Shown: positions 42,120-51,615 of the stretch, one piece after another
How positions within the stretch are numbered: position 1 is the first letter of the stretch
Layout of the letters: every line of letters begins with the position of its first letter
DNA from: Pseudofrankia inefficax
GTDB taxonomy: Bacteria > Actinomycetota > Actinomycetes > Frankiales > Frankiaceae
Assembly (NCBI RefSeq): GCF_000166135.1
Contig: NC_014666.1
Location: 8,570,601-8,634,600 of the forward strand
Length of the DNA stretch: 64,000 nucleotides
Direction of reading: 5' to 3'
Translations under genes and position numbers: made by a program
Notes under the pieces: model-generated
Database searches by the model: none
What the model saw: only the letters and a program-made list of their open reading frames with translations
What the model was told of the DNA's origin: nothing

Positions 42120-43411
42120 CGGCGCCGCTGACCGGGGGAAGCGGCGGGCGCGCGGGCGGCCCCGAGTCCGGGCCGACGGCACCGGGGCTGGCCGTCGACG
42201 CGCGGTTTCTCGCACGCCTGCGCGGCCGGAGCCGGCAGGCCGGCCTTCTCGACCTGACGCCCGGCCGTGCGCTGGCCACGCGACACGAACGGATGATCGG
42301 CGGCGCTCCGCTCGCCGCGGCCGTTCTGGCTCGTTCCGACGCGCGGCCCCGGTCGGAGGAGGCCCGTGAGCTGCCGGTCGTGGCGGCGCGCGCGCCGGAA
42401 CCGCTGTCGGTGGACGTCGCCGGGGCCGGCCGGGCCACGCGCCCGTCGGCCCGGCCGGGGACACCGGTGGTGAGCGCGGCGCCGCCGCCGCGCGAGTCAT
42501 CCCCGTCCGAGCCGCCGAGCGCGGTCCGGCCGCCCCTCGCGGTCCGGCCGGCGAGCACCGTCCAGCCTGTGAGCACCGTCCAGCCTGTGAGCACGGTCCA
42601 GCCGGTGCCCGCGGTCCAGCCGGCCCCCGCGGCGACGCCGGTGGCTCGGGTCACCCCGCCGACCAGCGCGCCGCCGAGGGCCGCGGGGGCGCCGGTCATC
42701 CGCCGGCTCGTGCGCGGCGGCCAGCGGGGCGCCTCCCCCTCGTCACCGGTCCCGCCGTCAGCACCGTTACCGGCCTCGCCGCCGGACCCCGATCAGGCAG
42801 CCGCTTCGGCGCCCCCACGCTCGCGCCTCGCGGGGCCGGCCCTGCCGCCGGATCGTCCTTTCGTCGTCGCCGCGCCCGCGCCGGAGCGGCCGGTGGCCCC
42901 GCTCCTCCAGCTCGCCCCCGCGGCGGCCGGGTCTCCGGTGGTCGTGCCCGCTGGCGTCGAGGCGCCGGCGATGCCGGTGGTGCTCCCGGCGCGGGACGAG
43001 CGCCCGCTGCCCGTCGTCCGCCCGGCTCCCGCCCGAACGACGGCGCCACTCGGCGCGACCCCCCTGTTCGGGCCAGCCCTGTTCGCGCCAACACCGTCGG
43101 GACTCGCGCCGTCCGGGGCCGCGCCGTTCGGACCGGCGGTGCCCGGGCTCGCCGCGCTGCCGCTGGCCACGCCGCCCACCGCGGCTTTCGCCCACGCCGC
43201 GGCCCCCCAGCCGACGGCGGCCGCTCCGGCCGGTTGGCCCGCACCGGTTCGGGACGCGCGCGCGAGCCAGCGGCCGGAGCCGGCCCGCCCGGCACCAGCA
43301 ATGCCGGCCCCGGCGGCGCCGCTGGACCTCGACCGGCTCGCGGACGCGGTCGGGCGCCGGATCGTGCGCCGCTTCGGCGTCGAGGCGGAACGGCGAGGGA
43401 TGCCGCGATGA
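42116..43411 (+). CDS. Proline/alanine-rich eCIS protein of unknown role
   Basis: A 431-aa protein I cannot name. About 100 N-terminal residues look structured (VDARFLARLRGRSRQAGLLD then GRALATRHERMIGG). The middle is Pro/Ala/Val-rich and disordered and contains six hexapeptide copies ending in Val-x-Pro. The C-terminus ends with LDRLADAVGRRIVRRFGVEAER, a helix typical of short phage-tail partner proteins. Overlaps by 4 bp with both neighbours (tube 2 and LysM). By position it could be a length-determining or baseplate-linker protein, but no tape-measure signature is visible. Confidence 0.7.
   Translation: MTAPLTGGSGGRAGGPESGPTAPGLAVDARFLARLRGRSRQAGLLDLTPGRALATRHERMIGGAPLAAAVLARSDARPRSEEARELPVVAARAPEPLSVDVAGAGRATRPSARPGTPVVSAAPPPRESSPSEPPSAVRPPLAVRPASTVQPVSTVQPVSTVQPVPAVQPAPAATPVARVTPPTSAPPRAAGAPVIRRLVRGGQRGASPSSPVPPSAPLPASPPDPDQAAASAPPRSRLAGPALPPDRPFVVAAPAPERPVAPLLQLAPAAAGSPVVVPAGVEAPAMPVVLPARDERPLPVVRPAPARTTAPLGATPLFGPALFAPTPSGLAPSGAAPFGPAVPGLAALPLATPPTAAFAHAAAPQPTAAAPAGWPAPVRDARASQRPEPARPAPAMPAPAAPLDLDRLADAVGRRIVRRFGVEAERRGMPR
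42515..42622 (+). repeat. Six 18-bp units encoding a Val-x-Pro hexapeptide
   Basis: Consecutive codon sets read PSAVRP, PLAVRP, ASTVQP, VSTVQP, VSTVQP and VPAVQP. Units 3-5 are nearly identical in DNA. A local slippage repeat. Confidence 0.8.
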
Positions 43412-44172
43412 CCCTCATCAACCCGCCCGCGGGCGGCCCGCGTGGCGACAGCCTGGAGAAGCTGACGATCTTCTACCGGAAGGACGGCGTGGAACCGACC
43501 TTCGTCGAGGCGCTGTTCAACCCGGCCGAGATCAGCCGGTCCCGGACGATCGAGTGGGAGAAGCCGGTCGCCGGCCTGATCGCCAAGGTCCCGTACCAGC
43601 CGCGGCGCGATTTCGTCGCCGTGCGGCCGGAGACGCTCTCGGTGTCGCTGTTCTTCGACACCTGCGAGTCGCGGGCCGACGCCGACAGCCGCGTCGCCGG
43701 CCTGCTGACGAACCTGGCCGCCCCCGGCAGCCCGTTCGACAGCGGCACGGCCAGCGACGTCACGCGCCTGACCCGCCGGGTGGTGGAGCTCGCCCAGGTC
43801 GACCGCGAGACGCACGAGCCCCCGGTGTGCCAGCTCAGCTGGGGCCGCTACGCGCACATCTTCACCGGGGTGCTCACCCAGCTCGACCAGCGCTTCACGA
43901 TGTTCCTGCCGGACGGGACGCCGGTGCGGGCGACGCTGGACTGCACGTTCGCCGAGTCCCCCACCCTGGCGGCGGCGCGGGCCGGCGAGCTGCACTCGGC
44001 CGACGTCGTCAAGTCACGGGTGGTGCGCCGCGGCGACACGCTGCACAGCATCGCCGCGCGCGAGTACGGCGACCCCGCGCTCTGGAAGGAGATCGCGCGG
44101 GCCAACGGCATCACCAACCCGCTGCGGGTCTCCCCCGGCACGGTGCTCACCATCCCCCGGCTGGACGGGTAG
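43408..44172 (+). CDS. LysM-domain baseplate protein (Pvc7-like)
   Basis: A 254-aa protein. The N-terminal part IFYRKDGVEPTFVEALFNPAEISRS is the signature of eCIS Afp7/Pvc7-type hub or tail-tube initiator proteins. The C-terminal 45 residues are a LysM domain: VVRRGDTLHSIAAREYGDP then WKEIARANGITNPLRVSPGTVLTI. The LysM domain usually holds peptidoglycan; in tail machines it is found in hub proteins. Overlaps the Pro-rich gene by 4 bp; GAGGGATGCCGCG precedes the ATG. Confidence 0.9.
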   Translation: MTLINPPAGGPRGDSLEKLTIFYRKDGVEPTFVEALFNPAEISRSRTIEWEKPVAGLIAKVPYQPRRDFVAVRPETLSVSLFFDTCESRADADSRVAGLLTNLAAPGSPFDSGTASDVTRLTRRVVELAQVDRETHEPPVCQLSWGRYAHIFTGVLTQLDQRFTMFLPDGTPVRATLDCTFAESPTLAAARAGELHSADVVKSRVVRRGDTLHSIAAREYGDPALWKEIARANGITNPLRVSPGTVLTIPRLDG

Positions 44173-44181
44173 GGCCGGTCG

Positions 44182-45249
44182 ATGCCCAGCGCAACGAGCG
44201 GGATCCCGGCGCTCCCGACGCCGACCGTGCGCCTCGACGGCGCCCAGCTGCCGCCGGAGGTCCAGCGCGACCTCATCGCGATCCGGATCGAGCAGGACCT
44301 CGGCGCCATCGGCATGCTCACCCTCGAACTGCGCAACTGGGACGCCGCCACGCAGCGCCACACCTGGTCGGACTCGTCGCTGCTGGCCGTCGGCACCGGC
44401 ATCGAGGTCTGGCTGGGCGGCCCGGGCGCCCCGTCGGCCTTCCTGGGCGAGGTCACCGGCATCGAGCCCGTCTGGGCGCCGGATCGCTCACCGACCGTGA
44501 CGGTGCGGGCCTACGACTACCTGCACCGGCTGACCCGCGGGAGCGTGACCCGCACCTTCGTCGACGCCAGCGACAGCGACATCGCCAGCCGGCTCGCCCG
44601 CGAGGCGGGCCTGCGCGCGCGGGTGACGGCGACCGGCACCCGTCACCGGCACGTGCTCCAGTCCAACCAGACCGATCTGGAGTTCCTCCGCTCCCGCGCC
44701 CGCCGCCACGGCTTCGAGGTGTTCGTGCGCGACCGGGAGCTCCACTTCCGGGAGCCGGCGCTCGGGGCGCCCGTGACCAGTGTGCTGCGGGTCGGGGACG
44801 AGATCGAGCATTTCGTGGCCTGGCTGAGCGCGGCCGGCCGGGCCGGGCGGGAGACCGTGCGGGCCTGGGACCCGCGGGCGAAGGAGGCCGTCGTCGGGTC
44901 CGGGGAGAGCCAGGTCCTGCCCGCCATGGGCGGCGCGGGCGTGGGGCAGCGCCAAACCGACACGATCTTCGGCCGGGCCACCGTCACCACCGCGGACGTT
45001 CCCGTGCGGACCCGGCGGGAGGCCGAGGAGCTCGCCCTGGGCCGGCTGCGGACGTCCGCCCTGACCTACGTCGAGGCCGAGGCGGAGGGCGGCGACGCGC
45101 TCGCGCCCGTGCGCGCGGGCACGACGGTCGGCGTCCAGGGCGCGGGGACCCGGTTCAGCGGCACCTACTACGTGGCCCAGGTCGTGCACACCTTCGCCTA
45201 CGACAACCGCTTTCGCTCCTCGTGCCAGCTGCGCCGGACGTCGGCATGA
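44182..45249 (+). CDS. Phage late control D / VgrG N-terminal-like hub protein
   Basis: A 355-aa tail hub protein of the gpD family (Pvc8-type). Recognisable parts: QRDLIAIRIEQDLGAIGMLTLELRNWD early, VTVRAYDYLHRLTRGSVTRTF and HVLQSNQTDLEFLRSRARRHGFEVFV, the gp27-like core that caps the tube and carries the spike. It lies before the gpV-like spike gene with a 4-bp ATGA overlap. Confidence 0.92.
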   Translation: MPSATSGIPALPTPTVRLDGAQLPPEVQRDLIAIRIEQDLGAIGMLTLELRNWDAATQRHTWSDSSLLAVGTGIEVWLGGPGAPSAFLGEVTGIEPVWAPDRSPTVTVRAYDYLHRLTRGSVTRTFVDASDSDIASRLAREAGLRARVTATGTRHRHVLQSNQTDLEFLRSRARRHGFEVFVRDRELHFREPALGAPVTSVLRVGDEIEHFVAWLSAAGRAGRETVRAWDPRAKEAVVGSGESQVLPAMGGAGVGQRQTDTIFGRATVTTADVPVRTRREAEELALGRLRTSALTYVEAEAEGGDALAPVRAGTTVGVQGAGTRFSGTYYVAQVVHTFAYDNRFRSSCQLRRTSA

Positions 45250-45890
45250 GCGGCGGGATCTACGAGCGGCTGCTCGGCGCCGGCACCGGCGACGTCTTCG
45301 CCGGGGTGGCCGTGGGCATCGTCACCAACGTCAAGGACCCCGACAGCCTCGGCCGGGTCCGGCTGCGGCTGCCCTGGCTCGCGGACGACGTCGAGAGCGA
45401 CTGGGCGCGGGTGGCGACGCCGATGGCCGGCAACGGGACGGGTGCGCAGTTCCAGCCCCGGGTCGACGACGAGGCGCTGGTCGCCTTCGAGCACGGCGAC
45501 CCGGGCACGCCCTACGTCATCGGCTGGCTGTGGAACGGCCGCGACGCCCCGCCGCAGCCGGACACCAGCGGCCGGGGCGACGTCCAGGTGCTGCGCTCGC
45601 GGTCCGGCCACGTCGTCCGCCTGGACGACACGAAGGACGGCGAGCGGGTCGAGATCATCGCGAAGGGCGCCCGGAGCAGCATCGTGATCGACGTCGTCGG
45701 GCGGACCGTGACAGTCACCGGGGAGTCCGACGTCGTGATCGAGGCCGCCGCCGGGCGGCTCACGCTTCACGGCAAGGCCGGGGTCGAGATCACCTCGGAC
45801 AGCACGGTGAAGGTCGACGGGAAGGCCGGCACGGAGGTCACGGGCGGGCCGCGGCTGACCCTCAAGGGCGCCGTCGTCAACATCAACTAG
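45246..45890 (+). CDS. Baseplate assembly protein V / spike (gp5-like)
   Basis: A 214-aa protein with an OB-fold (VAVGIVTNVKDPDSLGRVRLRL, then DWARVATPMAG and GDPGTPYVIGWLWNG) followed by a beta-helix region with repeated T-x-x-G-x-x-x-V units ending RLTLKGAVVNIN. This is the central spike on which PAAR sits. Overlaps gpD by 4 bp; the longer upstream frame is a shadow. PAAR follows after a 30-bp gap. Confidence 0.92.
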   Translation: MSGGIYERLLGAGTGDVFAGVAVGIVTNVKDPDSLGRVRLRLPWLADDVESDWARVATPMAGNGTGAQFQPRVDDEALVAFEHGDPGTPYVIGWLWNGRDAPPQPDTSGRGDVQVLRSRSGHVVRLDDTKDGERVEIIAKGARSSIVIDVVGRTVTVTGESDVVIEAAAGRLTLHGKAGVEITSDSTVKVDGKAGTEVTGGPRLTLKGAVVNIN

Positions 45891-45920
45891 CGCGATCGCC
45901 TGTCGAGGAGGGGGACGGAC

Positions 45921-46307
45921 GTGGGACTACCCGCGGCCAAGGAGGGGGACCGGGTCATGGCGACCGACATGCACGTCGTCGTGCCGCCCGCGCCCGCGAC
46001 GCCGGTGCTGACGCCGTTGCCGTTCGTCGGCGCGCTCACCGGCGGCCTCAGCCCGAACGTCAACATCATGGGACGGCCGGCGGCGACGGTCGGGAGCACC
46101 GCCGACAACGTCCCGGGGCACGTGCCACCGGGCGGGGTGTTTCAGCGCCCGCCGTCGAACCGGGGGACGGTCCTTCTCGGCAGCGCGACCGTGATGATCA
46201 ATGGTCGGCGGGCGGCCCGGTCCGGCGACCCGGTCGAGACCTGCAACGACCCGACCGACCTGCCGGCGGGCACCATCGTCGCCGCCGGCTCCGTGCTGAT
46301 CGGCTGA
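45921..46307 (+). CDS. PAAR-domain spike tip protein
   Basis: A 128-aa PAAR protein that sharpens the spike. It opens with GLPAAKEGDRVMATDMHVV (PAAR His/Asp ligands), continues with NVNIMGRPAATVGSTADN and ends with SATVMINGRRAARSGDPVETCND, where Cys and Asp complete the metal site. The GTG start has GGAGGGGG just upstream. Pvc10-like by position. Confidence 0.93.
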   Translation: MGLPAAKEGDRVMATDMHVVVPPAPATPVLTPLPFVGALTGGLSPNVNIMGRPAATVGSTADNVPGHVPPGGVFQRPPSNRGTVLLGSATVMINGRRAARSGDPVETCNDPTDLPAGTIVAAGSVLIG

Positions 46308-46315
46308 GGCGCGCC

Positions 46316-46729
46316 GTGGACATGAGCGTGGGCGGCGGCGTGAGCTCCGGGTTCGGTGGATCCGGCTGGGCCTTCCCCGTCACCGTCACGGCCGACGGGA
46401 CGATCCGGTCGGTCGCGGACGAGGACGAGATCATCCGGGCCGCGATCTGGATGATCCTCAGCACCTCGCCCGGCGAGCGGGTGATGCGGCCGGACTACGG
46501 CTGCGGCCTGTCCGAGCACGTCTTCGGCGTCCTCGGCCCGGCGACGACGGCCGGGATCGAGCGGGACGTCACCGACGCGCTGCGCCGCTGCGAGCCACGC
46601 ATCGACGTGCTCGAGGTCCAGGCTCGCCCGGACGCCGACGACCACGACGTCCTGCTGGTCGAGATCACCTACCGGGTGCGAGCCACCAACAGCCGGCTCA
46701 ATCTCGTCTACCCCTTCTACCTGGACTGA
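46316..46729 (+). CDS. gp25-like baseplate wedge protein
   Basis: A 137-aa member of the GPW/gp25 family, a wedge subunit. Core: AIWMILSTSPGERVMRPDYG followed by LSEHVFGVL, then RCEPRIDVLEVQARPD and a C-terminal beta strand. GTG 46316 has GAGG six bases upstream; ATG 46322 is an alternative. Precedes the large gpJ gene with a 77-bp gap that shows AT-richer sequence and no gene. Confidence 0.92.
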   Translation: MDMSVGGGVSSGFGGSGWAFPVTVTADGTIRSVADEDEIIRAAIWMILSTSPGERVMRPDYGCGLSEHVFGVLGPATTAGIERDVTDALRRCEPRIDVLEVQARPDADDHDVLLVEITYRVRATNSRLNLVYPFYLD

Positions 46730-46806
46730 CGGATTACCTTGACTGACGGAGCGGACGTGTTGAGGAAACCGGAAAGCGCCCAGGCCGGGGCCACCGGGAG
46801 GCGGCC

Positions 46807-49800
46807 GTGACGCCTCAACCGCCGTCGCAGCCGCCGCCGTTCGAGCCGCGCGATCGCGGCGAACTGGCCGCGTGGACGACAGAGCTGGCCCAGCGCTACA
46901 GCACGTGGCGGCCGGCCGCCGACGGCTCGCCCGACCTCGGCTCGGCGCTCATCGCGATCGCCGCGCACTTCGCCGGGCACGTCGGCGAGCGGCTCAACCG
47001 GGCCGGCGACCTGGCCTACCTGGCGTTTCTCGACCTGGTCGGCGAGCACCCGGCGCCGGCCCGGCCCGCCCGGGTGCCGCTGACCTTCACCGCCGCGCCG
47101 GGTGTCCCGGCCGGCGTGACGGTGCCGGCCGGGACGCCCGTGGCCGCCCCGCCGGACGCGGGCGACCCGGGTTCGGGTGACCCGAGCGCGGGTGACCCGG
47201 CCGAGACCGTGACGTACGAGACCGACGAACCGCTGGTCATCTCGCCGGCCCGGCTGCGGCATCTCGTCGTCACCGACCCCGCGCACGACACGTGGACCCG
47301 CGTCGAGGTGCCGGCCGACGGCGGGCTCACCGACGGACTGAACGCGTTCACCGGCACCGAGCCGGTCGGGCACGAGCTGTTCGTCGCGCACCCGCTGCTG
47401 GCGTCGGACGCGCCGCGGGCACTGACGGTCAGCACGACCTCGCCCGGCCTGGAACCGTGGAGCGCCACGCCGGCCACCTGGTCGCGCTGGGACGGCTCGG
47501 CCTGGACGGACCTGGTCGCCGAGTCCGGGACGGCCACCATGTCGCTCGGCGGACCGATGACGATCAACATGCGGTACGCGCCCGCGCTCGGCTCCCAGCC
47601 GCGCGAGGTTGCCGGCGTGACGGGCCACTGGCTGCGGGGCGAACTCACCGTTCCGCTGGTCACCGGCGCGGCCGCGCTGCCGCCGACCGCGGTCGCCGTC
47701 GGCCGCCGCCCACCTGAGGCCCCCGCGCCCGGGCTGGCGCCGTTCGGCGTCGAGGGCCAGGTCAGATGGTTCTACCTGAGCGTGCCGCCGCCCCCGGCCG
47801 GCGCGGCCGGCACCAGCATCCGGATCAGCGTCACCGCCGCCCGCTGGGGCCAGGCGAGCGCGGCCCGGCCGGTCGTCCTGGACTGGACCTACCGGGTCGG
47901 CGACAGCTGGAAGCCGCTGGGTCGGGCCCGCAGCGACGGCGCCGCCGAACCGTCCGGCTCAGTGCCGCCCGGCTCAGTGCCGCCCCGGCGTTTCATCGAC
48001 GCGACCCGAGCGTTCACCGGGCCCGCCGGCGACGAGGGCGACGGCGGGGACGACGGGGACGGGGACTGGGTCGCCGTCGGCCTGCCGGACGACCTCGCCC
48101 CATCCGTGCTGAACGGGGTGGAGGGACGCTGGCTGCGCGTCGAGCTGGTGCAGACGGAAGGCGCCTACGACGTACCGCCGATCGTCGACGCGATCGAGGT
48201 CGCCTACGAACGGCCGACGGCCCGGCTGCTCGACCTCACCCTCACCCGGGACGCGGCCGAGACGGCGCCGGTGCCGGTGCCGGCGGCGTTCGCCGACGGC
48301 GTCGAGCTCGACCTCAGCCGGTCCGTCCGGCCGTTCGGCGCGCAGCCGGCCTACGACGACACGCTCTACCTGGAGTGCCCCGAGGCGCTGGCCGCCGCGG
48401 CGACGCTCACCCTCGTCGTCACCGTCACGAACGCGACGGGGAAGGCCGCGGCGGCGCCACCGCTGCCGACCGTGACGCTCACGCCGCCGATCGGGTGGGA
48501 GACCTACGACGGCGCCCGTTGGCTCCCGGTCCGCTCGGTGAGCCGGGCCGACGCCTTCACCGTCGGAGGGGACGTCACCCTGGCGCCGGCCGCCCCGTCC
48601 CAGCCGACCGAGGTCGGCGGCCGTGCCGCGCACTGGGTGCGGGCCCGGCTGCTCGGCGACTACGGCGCGCCGGCCGGCTACCGGTCGGTCCAGGACAGCA
48701 AAGGCGCCTGGACGGTCGAGTACTCGCCCGCCACCCTGGCCCCGCCGGTCCTGGCTGACCTCGGCTGGCGGCCGCTGACAGTCACCAGCGGGCTGCCGGA
48801 GGTCCTGGTCACCCGCAACGCCGGGTTGGAGACCGTCCACCGGCTCGCGCCGGGCCAGTGGCTGACGACGATCCGGAGCGAGGGCGGCGACGGTCTGGTC
48901 CCGTTCGTCGGCTCCGACGAGTCCGACCCGGCGCTGCACCTGGGCTTCGAGGGCGACTTCGGCCAGGAGCCGGTCACGCTGTTCTTCCCGGTCAGCCCGC
49001 CGCGGCCCCAGGACGTCGCCGGCGACGGCGGCGCGGCCGGCCCGGAGGGCGGGACGGGTGTCTCCGCCCTGTCGCTGGTCTGGGAGTACTCGGGCCCGCG
49101 GGGCTGGCAGCCGCTGGCCGTCGTCGACGCCACCGGCGGGCTCGCCGACCCGGGCACCGTACGGTTCGTCGGCCCGCCCGACCAGGCGCCGCGCACGGTC
49201 GCGGGCCGCGACGGCTACTGGGTGCGGGTCCGGGCGGCCGGCGGCGAGCCGCCGTTCGCGCCGATGCTGCGGGGCGTGCTGCCGGACACGGTCTGGGCGA
49301 CCGAGGGGTCGACAGTCGGCGAGGAGATCCTCGGCAACGGCACCGGGACGCCCGGTCTGACAGTGAGCACGGCGCACACCCCGGTGCTGCCCGGCGAGCG
49401 CCTGGTCGTGCGCGAGGCCACCGATCCCACCACTGGCGAGGACGTCTGGGTGAGCTGGACGGCGGTCGGCGATCTGCGCGCGTCCGGCCCGGCCGACCGG
49501 CACTTCGCGCTCGACCGGTTCACCGGCGTGATCCGTTTCGGGGACGGGCTGGCCGGGCGGATGCCGCCGCCGGGCGAGGGCAACATCAGGATCGGCTACC
49601 GGTACGGCGGCACCGAGGCCGGCAACCGGCCCGCGGGCACGATCACCCAGCTCGCCGTCGCGGTCCCGGGCCTCGACGCCGTGGTCAACCACCTGCCGGC
49701 CGAGGGCGGGGCCGACCGTGAGTCGCTGGCCGACATCCGCGACCGCGGCGCGCGCACGCTGCGGCACCGGGACCGCGCGGTCGCCCCCAGCGACCTGGAG

Positions 49801-50490
49801 GATCTGGCCCTGGCGGCGACGGGCGAGGTGACCCGGGCCCTGGCGGTGGCGCCGAGCGGCTACGACCCGTTCGACCTGTGGTTCGGCGCGGACGAACCGA
49901 CGCCGGCCGACGCCTGGGCGGCGGCCGGCCCCGGCCAGGCCGGGGTGGTGATCGTCCCGCGCGCCGGGGGCGACCGGCCGGCGCCGAGCCCGGGGCTGAT
50001 CGGCGAGGTCCGCGCGTACCTGCTGGAGCGGGCGCCCGCGACGGCGCGGGTGTGGGTGGTCGGCCCGGAGTGGATCGAGGTCACCGTCGTCGCGACCGTC
50101 GTGCCGGAGCCGGACGCCGAGCCGGGCGCGCTGCGGCAGGCGATCCGCGACCGGCTGCGGGCCTTCCTGCACCCGCTCACCGGCGGGGACGGCGCGGTCG
50201 GGAACAGCGGGGGCAGCGGCCCCGGCTGGGACTTCGGTCACGAGCCGCGCCGCTCGGACCTGTTCGCGTTGCTGCACCGGGTGCCCGGCGTCAGCCACGT
50301 GCGCCAGCTCGACGTCCGCTCGACGCCGGCGGTGGACTCGGAGGCCTTCGCGGACCGGATCACCGCTGTCCTGGACCGACCGCTCGACGCCGGAGTGGAC
50401 GCGGCGACCGACGCCGAGGCGCGGCGCTGGCTGGAGCGGGCGCTCGTCTTCTCCGGCGACCACCAGATCACCCTGACCGAGACAGGCTGA
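46807..50490 (+). CDS. Large baseplate protein J-like (Pvc11-type)
   Basis: A 1227-aa baseplate wedge protein, the largest in the cluster. The N-terminal part FEPRDRGELAAWTTELAQRY and VGERLNRAGDLAYLAFLDLVG is the fixed opening of eCIS Afp11-type proteins. Then come several immunoglobulin-like segments with repeated W-x-R/V-x-L motifs (GHWLRGELTVPL, GRWLRVELVQ, AHWVRARLLGD). The gpJ core is at about residues 900-1080 (GDGLAGRMPPPGEGNIRIGY, then ESLADIRDRGARTLRHRDRA). GTG start. The next gene begins after 9 bp. Confidence 0.9.
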   Translation: MTPQPPSQPPPFEPRDRGELAAWTTELAQRYSTWRPAADGSPDLGSALIAIAAHFAGHVGERLNRAGDLAYLAFLDLVGEHPAPARPARVPLTFTAAPGVPAGVTVPAGTPVAAPPDAGDPGSGDPSAGDPAETVTYETDEPLVISPARLRHLVVTDPAHDTWTRVEVPADGGLTDGLNAFTGTEPVGHELFVAHPLLASDAPRALTVSTTSPGLEPWSATPATWSRWDGSAWTDLVAESGTATMSLGGPMTINMRYAPALGSQPREVAGVTGHWLRGELTVPLVTGAAALPPTAVAVGRRPPEAPAPGLAPFGVEGQVRWFYLSVPPPPAGAAGTSIRISVTAARWGQASAARPVVLDWTYRVGDSWKPLGRARSDGAAEPSGSVPPGSVPPRRFIDATRAFTGPAGDEGDGGDDGDGDWVAVGLPDDLAPSVLNGVEGRWLRVELVQTEGAYDVPPIVDAIEVAYERPTARLLDLTLTRDAAETAPVPVPAAFADGVELDLSRSVRPFGAQPAYDDTLYLECPEALAAAATLTLVVTVTNATGKAAAAPPLPTVTLTPPIGWETYDGARWLPVRSVSRADAFTVGGDVTLAPAAPSQPTEVGGRAAHWVRARLLGDYGAPAGYRSVQDSKGAWTVEYSPATLAPPVLADLGWRPLTVTSGLPEVLVTRNAGLETVHRLAPGQWLTTIRSEGGDGLVPFVGSDESDPALHLGFEGDFGQEPVTLFFPVSPPRPQDVAGDGGAAGPEGGTGVSALSLVWEYSGPRGWQPLAVVDATGGLADPGTVRFVGPPDQAPRTVAGRDGYWVRVRAAGGEPPFAPMLRGVLPDTVWATEGSTVGEEILGNGTGTPGLTVSTAHTPVLPGERLVVREATDPTTGEDVWVSWTAVGDLRASGPADRHFALDRFTGVIRFGDGLAGRMPPPGEGNIRIGYRYGGTEAGNRPAGTITQLAVAVPGLDAVVNHLPAEGGADRESLADIRDRGARTLRHRDRAVAPSDLEDLALAATGEVTRALAVAPSGYDPFDLWFGADEPTPADAWAAAGPGQAGVVIVPRAGGDRPAPSPGLIGEVRAYLLERAPATARVWVVGPEWIEVTVVATVVPEPDAEPGALRQAIRDRLRAFLHPLTGGDGAVGNSGGSGPGWDFGHEPRRSDLFALLHRVPGVSHVRQLDVRSTPAVDSEAFADRITAVLDRPLDAGVDAATDAEARRWLERALVFSGDHQITLTETG

Positions 50491-50499
50491 GGAGCGGCC

Positions 50500-51615
50500 A
50501 TGCTGACCAGCGCGACCGGGCTCGACCGGTCCCCCGATGCCGCCCTCGCCCTCGGCGGGATCGCGGGAGACGTGCTCGCGGGCGGCACCGTCACCTACGA
50601 CGCGCTCGTCGCCGAGGCGCGGACCCTCATTCCGGCGCTGCACCCGGGCTGGACCGATCACAACCCGAGCGATCCCGGCATCGCGCTCGTCGAGCTGTTC
50701 GCCTGGCTCACCGACATCCTCGCCTTCCAGGTCGAGCAGATACCCGACTGCCACACGTGGTCCTACCTCACGCTGCTGAACGGCCCCGACTGGCAGCGGC
50801 CGGCGGACGAGGCGAGCGCGGACGTCGGCGCGGCGGTCGCCGCCGCGCTGAGGGAGCTGGAACGGCGCCACCGGGCGGTCACCGTCGCCGACTACACCGA
50901 CCTGCTGCGCACCGAGTGGCCGGCCAGCCCGGAGGCGACCGCGCTGGCCACGGCCGGCCACGACATCCGGCTGGCCCGGGTGCACGGCGCGGCCCGGCGC
51001 GATCTGGCCCGGCCGGCCGAGACGGTGGACGACGAGGCGCCGGCCTACGTCAGCATCGTCGTCGTCCCGCCCCCGCCCCCGCCGGCCGGCGACCCGGGCG
51101 GCAGCGAACCGCGGCCGACGCCGTCGGACGAACTGCTCGCCGCGGTGGCCGCCTTCCTGGAGCCGCTCCGGCTCGTCACCACCCGGCTGCGGGTGGTCGG
51201 GCCCGCGTACGCCGACGTCGGGATCGCCGCCAGCCTCGGGCTGCGCGCGGACGCGCCGCCGGAGCGGGCGCTGGCCGACGCCGTCGCCGCGCTGCGGGCC
51301 GCCTGTGACCCGTTCACCGGCGGTCCGGGCGGCACCGGCCGGGCCTTCGGCGCGCCGGTCTACCTCTCGGAGGTGTACGCCGTGCTCGACGACCTCCCGC
51401 TGGTCGACTTCGCCACCGACGTGACGCTGACCGGGGCCCGGCCGGTGACGGCCGAGGACGACTCCGTCACCGCGATCGACGTCGGGCCGCACGAGCTCGC
51501 CGTCGTCAGCCGGGTCGACCTCGTCGCCTACGACCGGTACGGACGCCCGTACTCGCTGACCTGGCCGCCGCCGGGCCCGGCAGTGTCCGGGTCGGACAGT
51601 GGAGCATTGGGATGA
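50500..51615 (+). CDS. Second baseplate J-like wedge protein (Pvc12-type)
   Basis: A 371-aa protein. Its start contains TYDALVAEARTLIPALHPGW and TDHNPSDPGIALVELFAWLTDILAFQ, the hallmark of Afp12-type wedges. The centre has AVTVADYTDLLRTEWP (the same element as gpJ), then VYLSEVYAVLDDLPLVDFAT. Shorter than typical Afp12, so some C-terminal domains are lacking. Overlaps the tail protein I gene by 4 bp. Confidence 0.87.
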   Translation: MLTSATGLDRSPDAALALGGIAGDVLAGGTVTYDALVAEARTLIPALHPGWTDHNPSDPGIALVELFAWLTDILAFQVEQIPDCHTWSYLTLLNGPDWQRPADEASADVGAAVAAALRELERRHRAVTVADYTDLLRTEWPASPEATALATAGHDIRLARVHGAARRDLARPAETVDDEAPAYVSIVVVPPPPPPAGDPGGSEPRPTPSDELLAAVAAFLEPLRLVTTRLRVVGPAYADVGIAASLGLRADAPPERALADAVAALRAACDPFTGGPGGTGRAFGAPVYLSEVYAVLDDLPLVDFATDVTLTGARPVTAEDDSVTAIDVGPHELAVVSRVDLVAYDRYGRPYSLTWPPPGPAVSGSDSGALG

